A DNA stretch of 64,000 nucleotides. Source: Candidatus Enterococcus leclercqii (lineage in GTDB: Bacteria > Bacillota > Bacilli > Lactobacillales > Enterococcaceae). The notes under the pieces were generated by a model. The model searched no databases. It was not told the DNA's origin and worked only from the letters and a program-made list of their open reading frames with translations. Every line of letters begins with the position of its first letter. The stretch's first letter is position 1. Shown here one piece after another: positions 1-10,568 of the stretch. The stretch lies in the NCBI RefSeq assembly GCF_009933135.1, contig NZ_MAEH01000017.1, positions 1-64,000 of the forward strand, in the 5' to 3' direction. The translations under genes were made by a program, and so were the position numbers.

Positions 1-245
1 AAAAATCCTCTCTATTTTGCTATTAATAGGAAAAATCGACTGATTTATTAACCGAAAGATTGTACTATTTTAAAAAAACGGAACGATATTAAATTTTATT
101 TTTATAAGAACCTAGTGACAGACCCTGGGATTTTAAAAATCTTTGTATTTTTTAATATAGCCGTTTCATTTTTCTTTTCTGCCTTACTATCTGTCTAACT
201 CATGGGGTAGGATGACTTTTCACAGTTGCAAGCTATTCAAAACGC
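1..245. other. AT-rich stretch without a recognised gene
   Basis: I see no coding region with a ribosome site and no RNA gene here. It is AT-rich and lies beyond the prkC terminator. In many Firmicutes prkC is followed closely by rsgA; no rsgA start is visible in these bases, so the neighbour to the left is unknown. Confidence 0.5.
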
Positions 246-282
246 AAAACAAGCCCCAGATCCAATATCTGAGGCTTGTTTT
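246..282 (-). terminator. Rho-independent terminator of the priA-prkC operon
   Basis: AAAACAAGCC at 246-255 pairs with GGCTTGTTTT at 273-282, with an inner AGAT/ATCT pairing. Read on the minus strand it follows the prkC stop codon by about 20 bases and ends in a T run. The symmetrical A/T flanks would let it work in both directions. Confidence 0.8.
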
Positions 283-303
283 CTTCTATATAATCATTTT
301 CTA

Positions 304-2598
304 TTAAGGCACCGCAATCGTCGTTTCGCCGCTGACTTTTTGGCTGCCTTCTTTGCCGTCTGCTCTTTGGTAGTAGACGGTGGCGGATTCACCTTTCTTG
401 ATGGTGACGGTAAAGCTGCCGGTTTGTTCGCGGCCGCCTTCTGTGACGGTGAAGTTGGCGACTTCTTCTTTGTCGTGTTCTTTGTCTTTCAACCAAATGG
501 TGATGTCCTGGGTTGCGGCGGCTGACGTTTCGCCACCAGAGCTGGTATCGGTCTGTTGCGTGCTGTTACCGGTGAAACTAGCGGTATATTTCACGGTAAA
601 GGATTCTTCTTCCGGTTCCGGCTCTTTGCCTTTAGAGAGAATCAGGCTGACCTTGTCACCGATATTGACAGGACTGCCGGCACTGGGTTCGGTACGGATA
701 ACTTTGCCTTCTGCCACGGTATCGGAGTATTCGGCGTTACCGGTGACAGCTTCCAGTTGGAGTTGTTTCAGCTTGTTATCGGCTTCTGTCTCGCTTAATC
801 CTGCCAGGTTTTCTAAGGTCAAGCGGCTGCTGCCATTGGAGACGACCAGTGTGACTTTGGTTTGTCCCGGGATGACTTCTTGGCCTTTGGAAGGGGTGTG
901 ACGAATGACACCGCCTTTATTGATATTGTCGTCGTATTCATATTGCACGTCGATGTCTTCGCTGCGGACGCCGTTGGAGGTCAAATCAGCGACTACGCGA
1001 TCTTCTGACAGGCCGATGAAGTCTGGCATGATAATTGGTTTCACACCTAGCGAGATAGTCAGTTCTACTGTGTCGTCTTTTGGGGAGACTTCGGTGTCGG
1101 CAGCTGGGTCTTGGTCAATGACTTTTCCGGCTTTGACTTCGTCGCTATACTCTTCTTTAAAGCTGATGGCACTTTCTTTAAAGCCCACCTGCTTTAGTTT
1201 TTCGACGGCGTCCTCTTTGGTTTCACCGGTGTAATCGGCCATGGTCATCTTTTTGGCACCGATGGATACGTAAAGGGTCACCTCGGCAGATTTCTTGACG
1301 CTGTCTCCGCTGGCGGGATCGGTTTTCACTATTCGACCAGTCTCAATGGTGTCGCTGGACAGCTCCATGCTCTTATCGGCAACTTTCAACCCTGCCTCAG
1401 TCAACTTACTGCGGGCATCGGCTTCTGTCAGATTTTCCACATCGGGAACGGTAATTTCGCCACTACCGCCACCAAAGACGGCATAGGCTAACCCACCGCC
1501 GGCTAAGATTACCAGTAAAAGCGGGATCAGCCACCATTTGCGACGTTTCTTTTTCGGTTCGTCGCCAGTGGCATTCTCTGTTGGCGGTACTGGTGAAAGC
1601 GGCTGAGTATTGCCAATCGAATTACTCGCTGCGGCAGTTGGAATCTTGCCGGTGAGTTGGCCGACGGTAGTCGCTCCATCCGAAGTGTAAGTTCCGGTGT
1701 CTCCGCTGATTGGTGTCAGCTGCCGGGTCTCATCCAACATCGAGTGGGGCTGCCAACGAGGCTCGTTCAAGCGATTTGGTTGCAGTGCAGTCGAAAGATC
1801 ATTGTACATTTCATCAGCGTTTTTGTAGCGATCAGCGGGATCCTTGGCTGTGGCATGCAGGACGATATTTTCCAGCGATTGCGGGACGTTGGGATCATAG
1901 ATGCGCACTGAAGGGATTTCTTCTTGAAAATGCTTCAAGGCAATGGTCACAGCTGATTCCCCGTCAAACGGCACTTTCCCGCAGAGCATCTCGTACAAGA
2001 TAATCCCGATAGCATAAATGTCTGACTGATTGGTAGCCATACTACCACGGGCTTGTTCCGGTGACAGGTAATGAACCGATCCCAACATGGTGTTGGTCTG
2101 GGTGATAGAGGTCTCACTCAAAGCGATGGCGATACCAAAATCAGCGATCTTTACTACGCCGTCTTCATTGATCAGGATATTCTGCGGTTTCAAGTCCCGA
2201 TGAATGATGCGGTGCTGATGCGCCAATGAGATAGCTGACAAGATCTGTTGCATGATCTCTACTACTGTTAAGTAAGGAATTGGATAATGGGTCTGGATGT
2301 AGCGTTTCAAATCCATGCCCTTCACGTATTCCATCACTAAGTATTGCATGCCGTCTTCTTCACCGACATCATAGACAGAAACGATGTTGGGATGCACCAG
2401 TTCGGTAGAGGCCAGTGCTTCTCGTTGAAAGCGGCGAATAGCGGCTTGATCGTTTTGGAAGTCAAAACGCAAGACTTTGACGGCGACTTCCCGATCCAAA
2501 ATCAAATCCTGGGCCAGGTAAACATTGGCCATACCGCCGGAGCCGATATTGCCGATGATTTTGTAACGGCCGTTGATTTTCTTGCCAATTTCAATCAT
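304..2598 (-). CDS. prkC: PASTA-domain serine/threonine protein kinase
   Basis: Membrane eukaryote-type kinase of 764 residues that senses cell-wall fragments and phosphorylates cytosolic targets in growth, envelope stress and beta-lactam tolerance (family knowledge). The kinase domain spans about 1-275 with the glycine loop near 18-25, Lys41, HRDLKPQN at 133-140 and DFG at 153-155. A Thr/Ser-rich juxtamembrane linker precedes one membrane helix at about 354-375. Four PASTA repeats follow (about 381-658). The last 100 residues are a Glu/Ser/Thr-rich, beta-looking extracellular tail outside the PASTA fold. The start overlaps the end of the phosphatase gene by four bases (ATGA), so the two are translationally coupled. 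Confidence 0.95.
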   Translation of the reverse strand: MIEIGKKINGRYKIIGNIGSGGMANVYLAQDLILDREVAVKVLRFDFQNDQAAIRRFQREALASTELVHPNIVSVYDVGEEDGMQYLVMEYVKGMDLKRYIQTHYPIPYLTVVEIMQQILSAISLAHQHRIIHRDLKPQNILINEDGVVKIADFGIAIALSETSITQTNTMLGSVHYLSPEQARGSMATNQSDIYAIGIILYEMLCGKVPFDGESAVTIALKHFQEEIPSVRIYDPNVPQSLENIVLHATAKDPADRYKNADEMYNDLSTALQPNRLNEPRWQPHSMLDETRQLTPISGDTGTYTSDGATTVGQLTGKIPTAAASNSIGNTQPLSPVPPTENATGDEPKKKRRKWWLIPLLLVILAGGGLAYAVFGGGSGEITVPDVENLTEADARSKLTEAGLKVADKSMELSSDTIETGRIVKTDPASGDSVKKSAEVTLYVSIGAKKMTMADYTGETKEDAVEKLKQVGFKESAISFKEEYSDEVKAGKVIDQDPAADTEVSPKDDTVELTISLGVKPIIMPDFIGLSEDRVVADLTSNGVRSEDIDVQYEYDDNINKGGVIRHTPSKGQEVIPGQTKVTLVVSNGSSRLTLENLAGLSETEADNKLKQLQLEAVTGNAEYSDTVAEGKVIRTEPSAGSPVNIGDKVSLILSKGKEPEPEEESFTVKYTASFTGNSTQQTDTSSGGETSAAATQDITIWLKDKEHDKEEVANFTVTEGGREQTGSFTVTIKKGESATVYYQRADGKEGSQKVSGETTIAVP

Positions 2599-3335
2599 GA
2601 CAGACTGCCTCCTTTAGCGATCAAGAAGACCGTGATATTGTCCACTCCGCCGGCTTCATTGGCTGCGGCAATCAGAGTATCGGCTTTTTCCGCCAGTGGA
2701 GCATCCACATGGAGCACCGTCTGGATATCGGCTTCTGACACCATATTGGTGAGGCCGTCGGAACACAACAGCAAAATGTCGTCGGCTTGGGCGGTGATTT
2801 CAGTGACGTCGACTTCCACATCGCCGGGCATACCGACTGAACGAGTTAAGACATTGCGTCGCGGGTGAGTAGCGGCCATTTCTTTCGTGATTTCACCGGA
2901 ACGCACCAGCTCATTGACCAGTGAGTGGTCTTCGGTCAGCTGTTTTAACTGACCATCTCGAAACAAATAGGCACGGCTGTCACCGACATGGCCGATGACG
3001 TAACAATCGCTAAACAAAGCCGCGGCGACAATAGTGGTGCCCATGCCAGTGGTCTCTGCTTGCTCTTGGCCTTTTTCATAAATGACATGGTTTTCTTCTT
3101 GAATGTGTTTTACCATCCAAGAAGAAGCTTTCTCGGGATCTGTCAGCTGACCGGCTTCCCAAAGAGTACCCAAATCTTCAACTGTCGAGCGGCTGGCGAG
3201 ATCTCCCGCTTGATGGCCCCCCATTCCGTCTGCCAAGAGCGCCAATGTGACGTCTTGTTGGTTAGTAAAAGCATCAGCGTAGTCTTGATTACTGGTGCGT
3301 CGTTGTCCGATATCGGAACGAAATGCGATTTCCAT
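2595..3335 (-). CDS. stp: PP2C-family protein phosphatase, PrkC partner
   Basis: Metal-dependent Ser/Thr phosphatase of 246 residues that reverses PrkC phosphorylation. The PP2C signature is present: RTSNQD near residue 14, [12 protein letters not shown] near 33-44, GHVGDSRAY near 113 and LLCSDGLTN near 189, giving the Asp residues that bind two Mn/Mg ions. It has no signal peptide or membrane helix. The start is set by an AGGAGG site about ten bases upstream. The end overlaps prkC by four bases, as expected for this antagonistic pair. Also called prpC. Confidence 0.94.
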   Translation of the reverse strand: MEIAFRSDIGQRRTSNQDYADAFTNQQDVTLALLADGMGGHQAGDLASRSTVEDLGTLWEAGQLTDPEKASSWMVKHIQEENHVIYEKGQEQAETTGMGTTIVAAALFSDCYVIGHVGDSRAYLFRDGQLKQLTEDHSLVNELVRSGEITKEMAATHPRRNVLTRSVGMPGDVEVDVTEITAQADDILLLCSDGLTNMVSEADIQTVLHVDAPLAEKADTLIAAANEAGGVDNITVFLIAKGGSLS

Positions 3336-3518
3336 GAATAACAGTACCTCCTAAAACAAATCGGTAGCGCCGCCCTGTGGGAACGCCTGAATCACGTAGT
3401 ATACAACTAGTTTGACCTTCATCGAGCCTTGAAAACAGGCGGGCTGGTGAGCCACAGACCGGCTGTCAGGTATAGCCCATGAACTGCCTAATTACCGGCA
3501 GCTCTACATTGCTGCTTA

Positions 3519-4928
3519 CTAGCCTCTTTTTTTCAGACAGCTGATGAAAAAGCCGTCGGTCATGAAGCGGTCTGGATACAAGGTCAGCATCCCATCTTTG
3601 ACAGCTTCTGCCAGTGGCGCAGCAACAGGCAGCTCCGCTAGTTCAAACTCCGGATGTTCTGCCAAAAATGCCGCCACTACCTGTTGATTTTCTTCTTCTG
3701 CAATCGTACACGTGCTGTAAACCAGTATACCTTGTTTTTTCAGAGCAGGCGCACAACTTTCTAAAATTTCCCGCTGAATCAGAGGAAGGCGGGCAAAATC
3801 TGCCGCTGTCTTGCCGTATTTGATATCTGGTTTGCGACGCATCAGTCCCAGTCCGGAACAGGGCGCATCGATCAAGATTCGATCAAAACTTTCCGGTGCA
3901 AAATTTTCGTGTACTTGACGTGCATCCATCTGCCGAGCTTCCACCACATCGGAAACCTGTAGTCGAGCAGCATTTTCATCAATTAACGCCACTTTTTGTT
4001 GGTGAATGTCTAAGGCGACGACTTTGCCCCCTTGGTTCTTATCCAAAAACGTAGCGATATGGGTTGTTTTCCCCCCGGGTGCTGCGCAAGCATCCAGCAC
4101 TTGGCTGTCAGGTGCCGGGTTCAAAATCGGTGCCACTAACATGGAACTTTCGTCTTGGACGGTAAGGCGCCCAATTTTAAAGAGTAAGCTGCCTGCTAAA
4201 AAGCCTTTTTCCGCCACGAGTCCATAGGGCGAAACCACGGATTCTCGAGCTTCAATACCGTCTTCTTTCAAGGAATCAATGGCGTCTTCTCGCGATACAA
4301 AACGAGTATCTACTCGAGCAGAAACATGGCTTGGCTCAAATAAAGACAGTCCCAGTTTACGGGTGGCTTCGATACCGATTTGCTGGATCAATTTTTCGGT
4401 CAACCAAATAGGCATGGCAATTTCCGTTGCCAGACGTTCAGTCGGATCTTTGATAGCAGCCAACTCAGGGATTCCCTGCCGCTGCAAGTTACGCAAGACC
4501 CCGTTGACGAATTTTGCTGTGCCGGGATTGCCGCGAAATTTGGCGATCTCGACAGCCTCGTTTAAAATTCCGTGATCCGGCACTTTGTCCAGATACAGCA
4601 TTTGAAAGACTGATAAGCGCAACAATAAGCGCACCCAGTCCTCGACTTTTTTTGCGTGTTTCAAGTAAGGGGACAAGTAGTAATCCAAAAGCTGCTGGCG
4701 GGCGATTGTCCCGTAAACGATCTCGGTCATCAGCCGCTGATCCTTGTCGGCCAACTGTCCGCTTTTGGCGACTTCACTGACGAGCAGATTGGAATAGGCG
4801 CCACCTTTGGCTACGCGTTCTAAAGCAGTCAATGCTGCCAATCGAGCAGAATGCCGCAGTGCTTGAGGCGGGCGTTTAGCAGCTGCACGAGAACGCGGCT
4901 TGCGCTGGGGTTGTTTTACATCATCCAT
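3519..4928 (-). CDS. rsmB: 16S rRNA (cytosine-967-C5)-methyltransferase RsmB
   Basis: S-adenosylmethionine-dependent methyltransferase of 469 residues that modifies C967 of 16S rRNA. An N-terminal NusB-like RNA-binding region (about 25-150) precedes the Rossmann methyltransferase core. Visible motifs are LDACAAPGGKTTH (SAM binding), DAPCSG (catalytic motif IV with a Cys) and YSTCTIAEEEN (motif VI with the nucleophilic Cys). The first 25 residues are Arg/Lys/Pro-rich. It begins nine bases after fmt, so it is in one operon with priA-def-fmt; 183 bases separate it from stp. Confidence 0.94.
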   Translation of the reverse strand: MDDVKQPQRKPRSRAAAKRPPQALRHSARLAALTALERVAKGGAYSNLLVSEVAKSGQLADKDQRLMTEIVYGTIARQQLLDYYLSPYLKHAKKVEDWVRLLLRLSVFQMLYLDKVPDHGILNEAVEIAKFRGNPGTAKFVNGVLRNLQRQGIPELAAIKDPTERLATEIAMPIWLTEKLIQQIGIEATRKLGLSLFEPSHVSARVDTRFVSREDAIDSLKEDGIEARESVVSPYGLVAEKGFLAGSLLFKIGRLTVQDESSMLVAPILNPAPDSQVLDACAAPGGKTTHIATFLDKNQGGKVVALDIHQQKVALIDENAARLQVSDVVEARQMDARQVHENFAPESFDRILIDAPCSGLGLMRRKPDIKYGKTAADFARLPLIQREILESCAPALKKQGILVYSTCTIAEEENQQVVAAFLAEHPEFELAELPVAAPLAEAVKDGMLTLYPDRFMTDGFFISCLKKRG

Positions 4929-4937
4929 TATGAATCC

Positions 4938-5885
4938 TCAGCCTCCCACTTTTTGGCCGACAGCCACTTGCTGGCCGACGCCGTTCAAAAATTCCCGGAT
5001 CTGTTGGCGGCCTTTACCAGCAGGTTGTAACTCCGTAATACTCAAGACAGTTCCTTGACCACAAGCTATCCACAGGTCTTGCTTGTCTTTTTTAATGACT
5101 GTACCTGGAGTGGCTGACGTGGTTTCTTCTGCAAGCGGCGTCACTGCCCAAAGTTTCCAGCGACTTCCTTCATACGTGGTGAAGGCGATGGGCCACGGCC
5201 GCATCCCCCGTACCTGACAGTCCACTTCCACAGCTGTTTTCTGCCAATCAAGTTCTTCTTGTTCACGAGTAATATTTGGTGAAAAGGTTACTTTTTCTTC
5301 GTCTTGAGGGATTTTGGTGAGGGTTCCTTGCAATAATTTCGGCAAGGTTTCCAACAGCAGCTCCCGTCCCAATAGGCTCAATTTATCAAACATTGTTCCT
5401 ACATCGTCGGTTTTGGTGATGGGAAGTTCCGCCTGGCTGTAAATAGCCCCGGCATCCATCTTCTTAATCATTTCCATAATGGTAACGCCGGTCCGATCGT
5501 CACCATTGATGATGGCATAATGCACTGGCGCACCCCCGCGGTATTTCGGCAGCAAGGAGGCATGGACATTGACGGCACCAAAGCGCGGCACCTGCAGCAG
5601 TTTTTCCGGTAAAAATTGACCGAAGGCTGCTGTCACGATCAAGTCAGGGGCCAACTCTTTGATGCGTGCCATTTCGGGAGAGCCACTGATTTTTTCCGGT
5701 TGGAGGACTTCCAAGCCCAATCGAACCGCAGCTTCTTTGACTGGCGGTGGCGTCAGAACCCGTTTGCGCCCCACTGGACGATCAGGTTGGGTCACCACGG
5801 CCAAGACTTCATACTCTTCTTGCACCAAGCCTTCCAAAATCGGCACTGAAAAGGCCGGCGTTCCCATAAATACGATTTTCGTCAT
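4938..5885 (-). CDS. fmt: Methionyl-tRNA formyltransferase
   Basis: Formylates initiator Met-tRNA with 10-formyl-tetrahydrofolate. The protein starts KIVFMGTPAFSVP and carries HASLLPKYRGGAPVHYAI with the catalytic His, followed by the C-terminal tRNA-binding OB fold. I place the start at the ATG at 5885 (315 residues): AAAGGAGG lies nine bases upstream and family alignment begins there. Longer reading of the frame would add about 25 residues inside def. The start is one base after the def stop codon, so translation is coupled. Confidence 0.94.
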   Translation of the reverse strand: MTKIVFMGTPAFSVPILEGLVQEEYEVLAVVTQPDRPVGRKRVLTPPPVKEAAVRLGLEVLQPEKISGSPEMARIKELAPDLIVTAAFGQFLPEKLLQVPRFGAVNVHASLLPKYRGGAPVHYAIINGDDRTGVTIMEMIKKMDAGAIYSQAELPITKTDDVGTMFDKLSLLGRELLLETLPKLLQGTLTKIPQDEEKVTFSPNITREQEELDWQKTAVEVDCQVRGMRPWPIAFTTYEGSRWKLWAVTPLAEETTSATPGTVIKKDKQDLWIACGQGTVLSITELQPAGKGRQQIREFLNGVGQQVAVGQKVGG

Positions 5886-5886
5886 C

Positions 5887-6564
5887 TCAGTCATCCTCCT
5901 TTTGAAACGTATCGTTATTGCCATCAGAGTTACGGCGCTGATTGTGGTTACTCTCATCAACGTCCGTCATTTTCAAAATGTTGGTATCTGGCATTTCGTC
6001 ATTGTCAGTGAATTTGGCTGTCTCGCCATTTGCGGTGCTTTCTGTTAAGTCTTGCGCCAATTCTTCGACAATTTCTTCTGTTATTTGATCTTCCATATAG
6101 CTTTCCAACTGATCTTCTGGGATGCGTTCAATCATTTTGTCGATGAACAGCACGCCATCCAAGTGGTCGATTTCATGTTGAACTGCCCGCGCCAGAAAGT
6201 CGTAGCAGGTCATTTCCAACTCGTCGCCGTCTCTGTCGTAGTAGCGAACAGTGATTTCATCGGCTCGCGCTACAGTGCCATAGACATGCGGAATACTCAA
6301 ACAGCCTTCCACATCCACATCACTGCCTTTTTTATCAATAATCACCGGATCAATCAGCTCAATCAGGTCGCCTTCTTCGGCTTCCACCACTGCCACACGG
6401 ACATTGCGTCCAACTTGCGGCGCCGCCAAACCAACCCCGTCATGGGCGATCATGGTGTCGTGAAGGTCGTCCAACAAGTCCCACAGCTCTTCGGTAATTT
6501 CAGTAATCTCGGCGTTTTCCCGCCGCAGATGGTCATCAGGATGTAACACTAAAGGTAATATCAT
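5887..6564 (-). CDS. def: Peptide deformylase with an acidic C-terminal extension
   Basis: Removes the N-terminal formyl group from new proteins, the partner reaction to Fmt. Type I metal motifs are present: GVGLAAPQ, EGCLS and HEIDH. I choose the ATG at 6564 (225 residues); a TTG at 6621 would add 19 residues but lacks a ribosome site and adds no conserved sequence. After the last helix the protein carries about 60 extra residues rich in Asp, Glu, Asn and Thr, which most deformylases lack. The gene sits 119 bases after priA and one base before fmt. Confidence 0.9.
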   Translation of the reverse strand: MILPLVLHPDDHLRRENAEITEITEELWDLLDDLHDTMIAHDGVGLAAPQVGRNVRVAVVEAEEGDLIELIDPVIIDKKGSDVDVEGCLSIPHVYGTVARADEITVRYYDRDGDELEMTCYDFLARAVQHEIDHLDGVLFIDKMIERIPEDQLESYMEDQITEEIVEELAQDLTESTANGETAKFTDNDEMPDTNILKMTDVDESNHNQRRNSDGNNDTFQKEDD

Positions 6565-6683
6565 AGGTGCTTCGTACTCCAATCTGTCCCCGCTCTTTGT
6601 CAAATTATTCTCTAATGACAAGCGGGCGTTTTTTTAGCAAGGCCTCAGCTGCAAATTTGGCTGGCGGGTCCTTGTCACTTACT

Positions 6684-9113
6684 CTAAATGAAATTCAACG
6701 GTTCGTTGTCAATGGCAATCAACAGCCCTCGTCGCTGTGCTTGCTGACTGTCAGCCAGCAGTCGTTTGAGCGCCGCTTGTAAATGGGGCTCTTTTTTATA
6801 TTTGATAATTAATTGGTAATAATAACGATTTTTCACCCGTGCCACAGTTCCCGGCGTCGGGCCAAGCAACACCGCTTGCGGACTGAGCTCACTGGACAAA
6901 TCCCGCGTGATGGCAAAGATTTCCCGCGCCGCTTCCTGTTCTTCTTCATGGCTGACAGTAATCTTCACCGTAAAATAATAAGGCGGGTAGCCGCTGCGGT
7001 GACGCATCCCCATCTCTTGGCGGTAAAAAGCTTCATAGTCCTGCTGTTGTGCCAATTGAATCGCATAATGACCAGGGTTAAACGTCTGAATCACGACTTC
7101 GCCGGCTTTTTGGGCTCGTCCGGCTCGCCCGCTCACCTGTGTCAACAGTTGAAAAGTCCGCTCACTGGAACGAAAGTCCGGCAGATTCAAGGCGGTATCA
7201 GCATTCAATACGCCTACCAAAGTGATGTCGGGAAAATCCAATCCTTTGGCGATCATTTGTGTCCCCAAAAGAATCTGGGCACGTTTTTCTCCAAACGCTT
7301 TTAAAATCCGTTCGTGGGCCCCTTTTTTACGAGTGGTATCCACGTCCATCCGCAAAATTTTGGCTTCGGGGAAGATACCCTGAAGTTCTTCTTCAACTTT
7401 TTGAGTCCCGGTGCCGTAGTAGCGAATCTTGCGGCTGCCACAGCTGGGACAGACATCAGGAATCCGTTCTTCATGACCACAATAATGACAACGCAAGCGT
7501 TTGACATCCATATGCAGCGTCAATGAAATGTCACAATTAGGACAATCCACCACATGCCCGCAATCTCGGCACATCACAAAGCTGGAATAGCCGCGACGAT
7601 TTAAAAGCAACACGATTTGTTCATCGTTAGCCAACCGGTGGGCAATCTTATCTTTTAGCACTTGGGAAAAGTTGCCGGGATTTTTTTTGGCGTATTCGTC
7701 TTTCATGTCTACGATTTCAACCGTGGGAAGTGCCGCATCAGGATTCGCACGGTGGCTCAAAGGCAACAGGGTATAGACGTTTTTTTGCGCCCGGGCCCGC
7801 GATTCCAGTGATGGTGTCGCACTGCCCAACACTACGGGGCAGCCATGATAGCGACTGCGCCAGATAGCCAAATCGCGCGCGTGATACCGGGGTGTTTCCT
7901 CTTGTTTATAAGTGGCCTCATGTTCTTCGTCCACGATGATTAAGCCGATATTTTCCAGTGGTGCAAAAATAGCAGAGCGCGCCCCCACGACAACTTGAGC
8001 TTCTCCTCGTTCAATCTTGCGCCATTCGTCGTATTTTTCTCCTTGGGACAACCCGCTGTGTAAAACGGCCACCGCATCCCCTAAGCGACTCTTGAAGCGC
8101 TCCACCATCTGGGGCGTCAAGGCAATCTCTGGTACCAGCATGATGGCAGTGCGGCCATTCGCCATCACTTCTGCAATGGTCTGCAGATACACTTCTGTCT
8201 TGCCCGACCCGGTGATACCTTCCAGCAAAAAAGTCTGGGGCTCATCTTTAGCTGCGGCAGCTAGAATCGCCTCAGCGGCAGCTTGCTGTTGGGCATTTAA
8301 AGACAACGCTGTAGTCGTCGCAAACTCCCGATGAGCAAAGGGATCTCGATAGGTTTCGACTTCTGCATAACGTAACCAGCCCGCTTGTGCGCCTTGATTC
8401 AAATTGACATTGCTGATTCCCGCATCTGTATAATGCTTCACCGGCAGCTCGGTTCCGGCTGCTTGCACCAGCAAATCCAATAGCTGTTCTTTACGTTTGG
8501 CGCCGGCTCGCAGTTGGCTTTTGATGACCTGCGCTTGTTCTGCACCTGCAATCAAAGGCTTCACCAGTCGCATCATCTTGACCTTATTTTTTTTATTCAC
8601 CTGGTAGCGAATCTCCGCTGCCCCAGCTTGCCGCAGCCGCAAAAGTGCCGGCAATACACCGGCAGTTTCAGCTTGGCTCCATTCCAATTCGCCGGTTTCT
8701 TGATCCAGCAGATCCAAAGGCAGTCCGGCACTTTGGGCAGCGGCCAAATCCGTGACCCGCACAAACTTCTGGTATTCAGCTTTCATTACCGCTGGCAGCA
8801 TCGTCTGCAAACAAGTAATCTTGAAGGCAAAGGTCTGCTCTTTCATGTAATCCGCCAGCTCCAGCAGTTCCGTGTTCACTACTGGTGCCAAATCCAGCAC
8901 CCCGACAATATCTTTTAACGGCGCATCTGTCATGGAATCAGCCACGATGTCGATCACAAATCCCTGGATGTGGCGATTTCCGTTACCAAAAGGCACTTCC
9001 ACTCGCATACCTACTTGCACCAGCGTCGCCAGCTCTTCCGGGATATGGTATGTAAAAGGCTGGTCCGTCTGCATCGCCGGCACATCTACAATCACTTTGG
9101 CAAACTCCTGCAT
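6684..9113 (-). CDS. priA: Primosomal replication-restart helicase PriA
   Basis: Superfamily 2 3'-5' DNA helicase of 809 residues that reloads the replisome at stalled forks. The N-terminal DNA-binding domain is followed by Walker A (GITGSGKTE, near residue 300), the DEEH box and helicase motifs V/VI (GRAGRAQKAG). Eight zinc-binding cysteines lie in CxxC pairs near 520-560 (CRDC, CPNC, CHYC, CPSC). Its length and domain order are normal. It is the first gene of the minus-strand priA-def-fmt-rsmB-stp-prkC run and must have its own promoter, because the upstream rpoZ/gmk genes end in a terminator and an importer island intervenes. Confidence 0.96.
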   Translation of the reverse strand: MQEFAKVIVDVPAMQTDQPFTYHIPEELATLVQVGMRVEVPFGNGNRHIQGFVIDIVADSMTDAPLKDIVGVLDLAPVVNTELLELADYMKEQTFAFKITCLQTMLPAVMKAEYQKFVRVTDLAAAQSAGLPLDLLDQETGELEWSQAETAGVLPALLRLRQAGAAEIRYQVNKKNKVKMMRLVKPLIAGAEQAQVIKSQLRAGAKRKEQLLDLLVQAAGTELPVKHYTDAGISNVNLNQGAQAGWLRYAEVETYRDPFAHREFATTTALSLNAQQQAAAEAILAAAAKDEPQTFLLEGITGSGKTEVYLQTIAEVMANGRTAIMLVPEIALTPQMVERFKSRLGDAVAVLHSGLSQGEKYDEWRKIERGEAQVVVGARSAIFAPLENIGLIIVDEEHEATYKQEETPRYHARDLAIWRSRYHGCPVVLGSATPSLESRARAQKNVYTLLPLSHRANPDAALPTVEIVDMKDEYAKKNPGNFSQVLKDKIAHRLANDEQIVLLLNRRGYSSFVMCRDCGHVVDCPNCDISLTLHMDVKRLRCHYCGHEERIPDVCPSCGSRKIRYYGTGTQKVEEELQGIFPEAKILRMDVDTTRKKGAHERILKAFGEKRAQILLGTQMIAKGLDFPDITLVGVLNADTALNLPDFRSSERTFQLLTQVSGRAGRAQKAGEVVIQTFNPGHYAIQLAQQQDYEAFYRQEMGMRHRSGYPPYYFTVKITVSHEEEQEAAREIFAITRDLSSELSPQAVLLGPTPGTVARVKNRYYYQLIIKYKKEPHLQAALKRLLADSQQAQRRGLLIAIDNEPLNFI

Positions 9114-9657
9114 TTGACGGTCACATCCTTTCTGATGATTTTGTATGTCACAGCATTTAGCGGCCCTTTTTTAGACCATAACTTCAAACTGTCGGCAGAA
9201 ATCCTTCCATATTATAACGGAAAAAAACGCTTTTGTCTGTAAAGGGGAAAATCTGCCCCTGTGGTTTTAGCGAAGCTTAGAGAATAGATAGTCGAAAAAA
9301 AGCGGCTGCTTGAAACGACCAAAGAGGCTTTTATTCCTTGCTGCCTTACTTTTTTGGCATCTGCCAGAAAACCTATTCGATAATTCGAGACATTTTGATA
9401 GTTATTTTTCTTTTGATTTACTTACTTTGCTAATTGCTAGTTGCCTTACCAGAATACCACGTTGGCAAGCTACATAAAACGATCCAACAGTAACCTTTAC
9501 TGTTCGTTTACAGAAAAGGCGTCATTCTTTACGCAAACATAACTGAAAATTGATGAAACCGCCCTCGAAGCATTATAAACTACAATCGTTCACAGCTCGC
9601 TAACACACCTGCTTCAAGCAGCTGTCGTCCCAACCAATCAAAAGGAGAAGTGCAAAA
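9114..9657. other. Divergent intergenic region between priA and phnD
   Basis: These 544 bases separate two divergent genes and must hold both promoters. No open frame with a ribosome site is visible. A short palindrome CTGCTT-c-AAGCAG lies in the phnD leader. I recognise no riboswitch consensus. Confidence 0.5.
9550..9579 (+). promoter_or_regulatory. Candidate sigma-A promoter for phnDCEE
   Basis: TTGATG at 9550-9555 and TATAAA at 9574-9579 are separated by 18 bases, about 75 bases before the phnD start codon. The match is moderate and unverified. Confidence 0.4.
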
Positions 9658-10566
9658 ATGAAAAAGAAAATGTTTGTTGCAAGTTTAGCTATGACTGCGG
9701 GGTTGTTGCTGTTAACCGGCTGTAAAGGTCAATCTGAGACGGCACAGGCAGCCGCACCAGAAAAAATTACGATCGTGCAGATGCCGGATGAAAATAACCC
9801 TGATGCCGGAACCAAGCACGAAGGATTCCGCAAAGATATGGAAAAAGCAATCGGCTTACCCGTGGAAGAGATGGAGGGAGCTGATTATTCTGTAGGAATC
9901 GAAGCTTTGAAAGCCGGTAAGTTAGACGTGCTTCTAGTAAGCCCCATGAGTTATTACCAAGCCAAAAAGATTGCTGGCGCCGAGCCGCTGGTGACCACTA
10001 CATCGATGGGAGCTGAACCTTACCGCACAGTTTTTATCACTCGAGAAGACAACAGCAGCATCAACGAATTGAAAGATCTGAAAGATAAAAATTTTGCTTT
10101 CGTAGACCCTGCCTCATCTTCCGGCTACATGTATCCAAAAGCTACATTGGTCAAAGACTTGGCTCTAGACACGGGCAAACTGGAAACACCTGGCTACTTT
10201 TTCAAAACCGTTGCGTATTCCGGCAAACACGATGCCAGCATTTTGGGAGTCGTCAAAGGAGACTATGATGCGGCAGCCGTGGCTGGCCAGACAATCCCAA
10301 TGCTGGCAAACGCCGGCTTAATCAAAAAAAATGACTTGAAAATTATCGGTGAAACTGAAGTGATCCCCAATGCGCTCTTTGTCGTCCGTAAAGATCTCGA
10401 CGAAAACATCAAAAAGAAGCTGAAAGACTTTTATCTAAGCTATGACAACGCCGACTATTTCAAATCCTTTTATGGTGCTGGCGAGGTACGCTTCACTGAA
10501 GCACATGACAGCGACTACGCGGTGGTGAAAGAAATGGTGGATACACTGGGAATTGAGGAGGAATAA
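9658..10566 (+). CDS. phnD: PhnD-type substrate-binding lipoprotein of an ABC importer
   Basis: Extracellular ligand-binding lipoprotein of 302 residues. The signal peptide ends in a lipobox (LLLLTGC), so Cys22 is lipidated and anchors it outside the membrane. The body is the two-lobed PhnD/phosphite-binding family fold, with DVLLVSPMSY and FVDPASSSGYMYP typical of the anion pocket that binds phosphonate, phosphate or phosphite. The start has AAAGGAG seven bases upstream. It is the first gene of a four-gene importer and is two bases from phnC. Phosphonate is the family's default substrate. No C-P lyase genes are nearby, so the true ligand is open. Confidence 0.9.
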   Translation: MKKKMFVASLAMTAGLLLLTGCKGQSETAQAAAPEKITIVQMPDENNPDAGTKHEGFRKDMEKAIGLPVEEMEGADYSVGIEALKAGKLDVLLVSPMSYYQAKKIAGAEPLVTTTSMGAEPYRTVFITREDNSSINELKDLKDKNFAFVDPASSSGYMYPKATLVKDLALDTGKLETPGYFFKTVAYSGKHDASILGVVKGDYDAAAVAGQTIPMLANAGLIKKNDLKIIGETEVIPNALFVVRKDLDENIKKKLKDFYLSYDNADYFKSFYGAGEVRFTEAHDSDYAVVKEMVDTLGIEEE

Positions 10567-10568
10567 GC

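Noticed and set aside
226-901. Plus-strand open frames opposite prkC
   Set aside because: They are antisense shadows of the kinase and PASTA coding sequence, with no ribosome site and no family motif.
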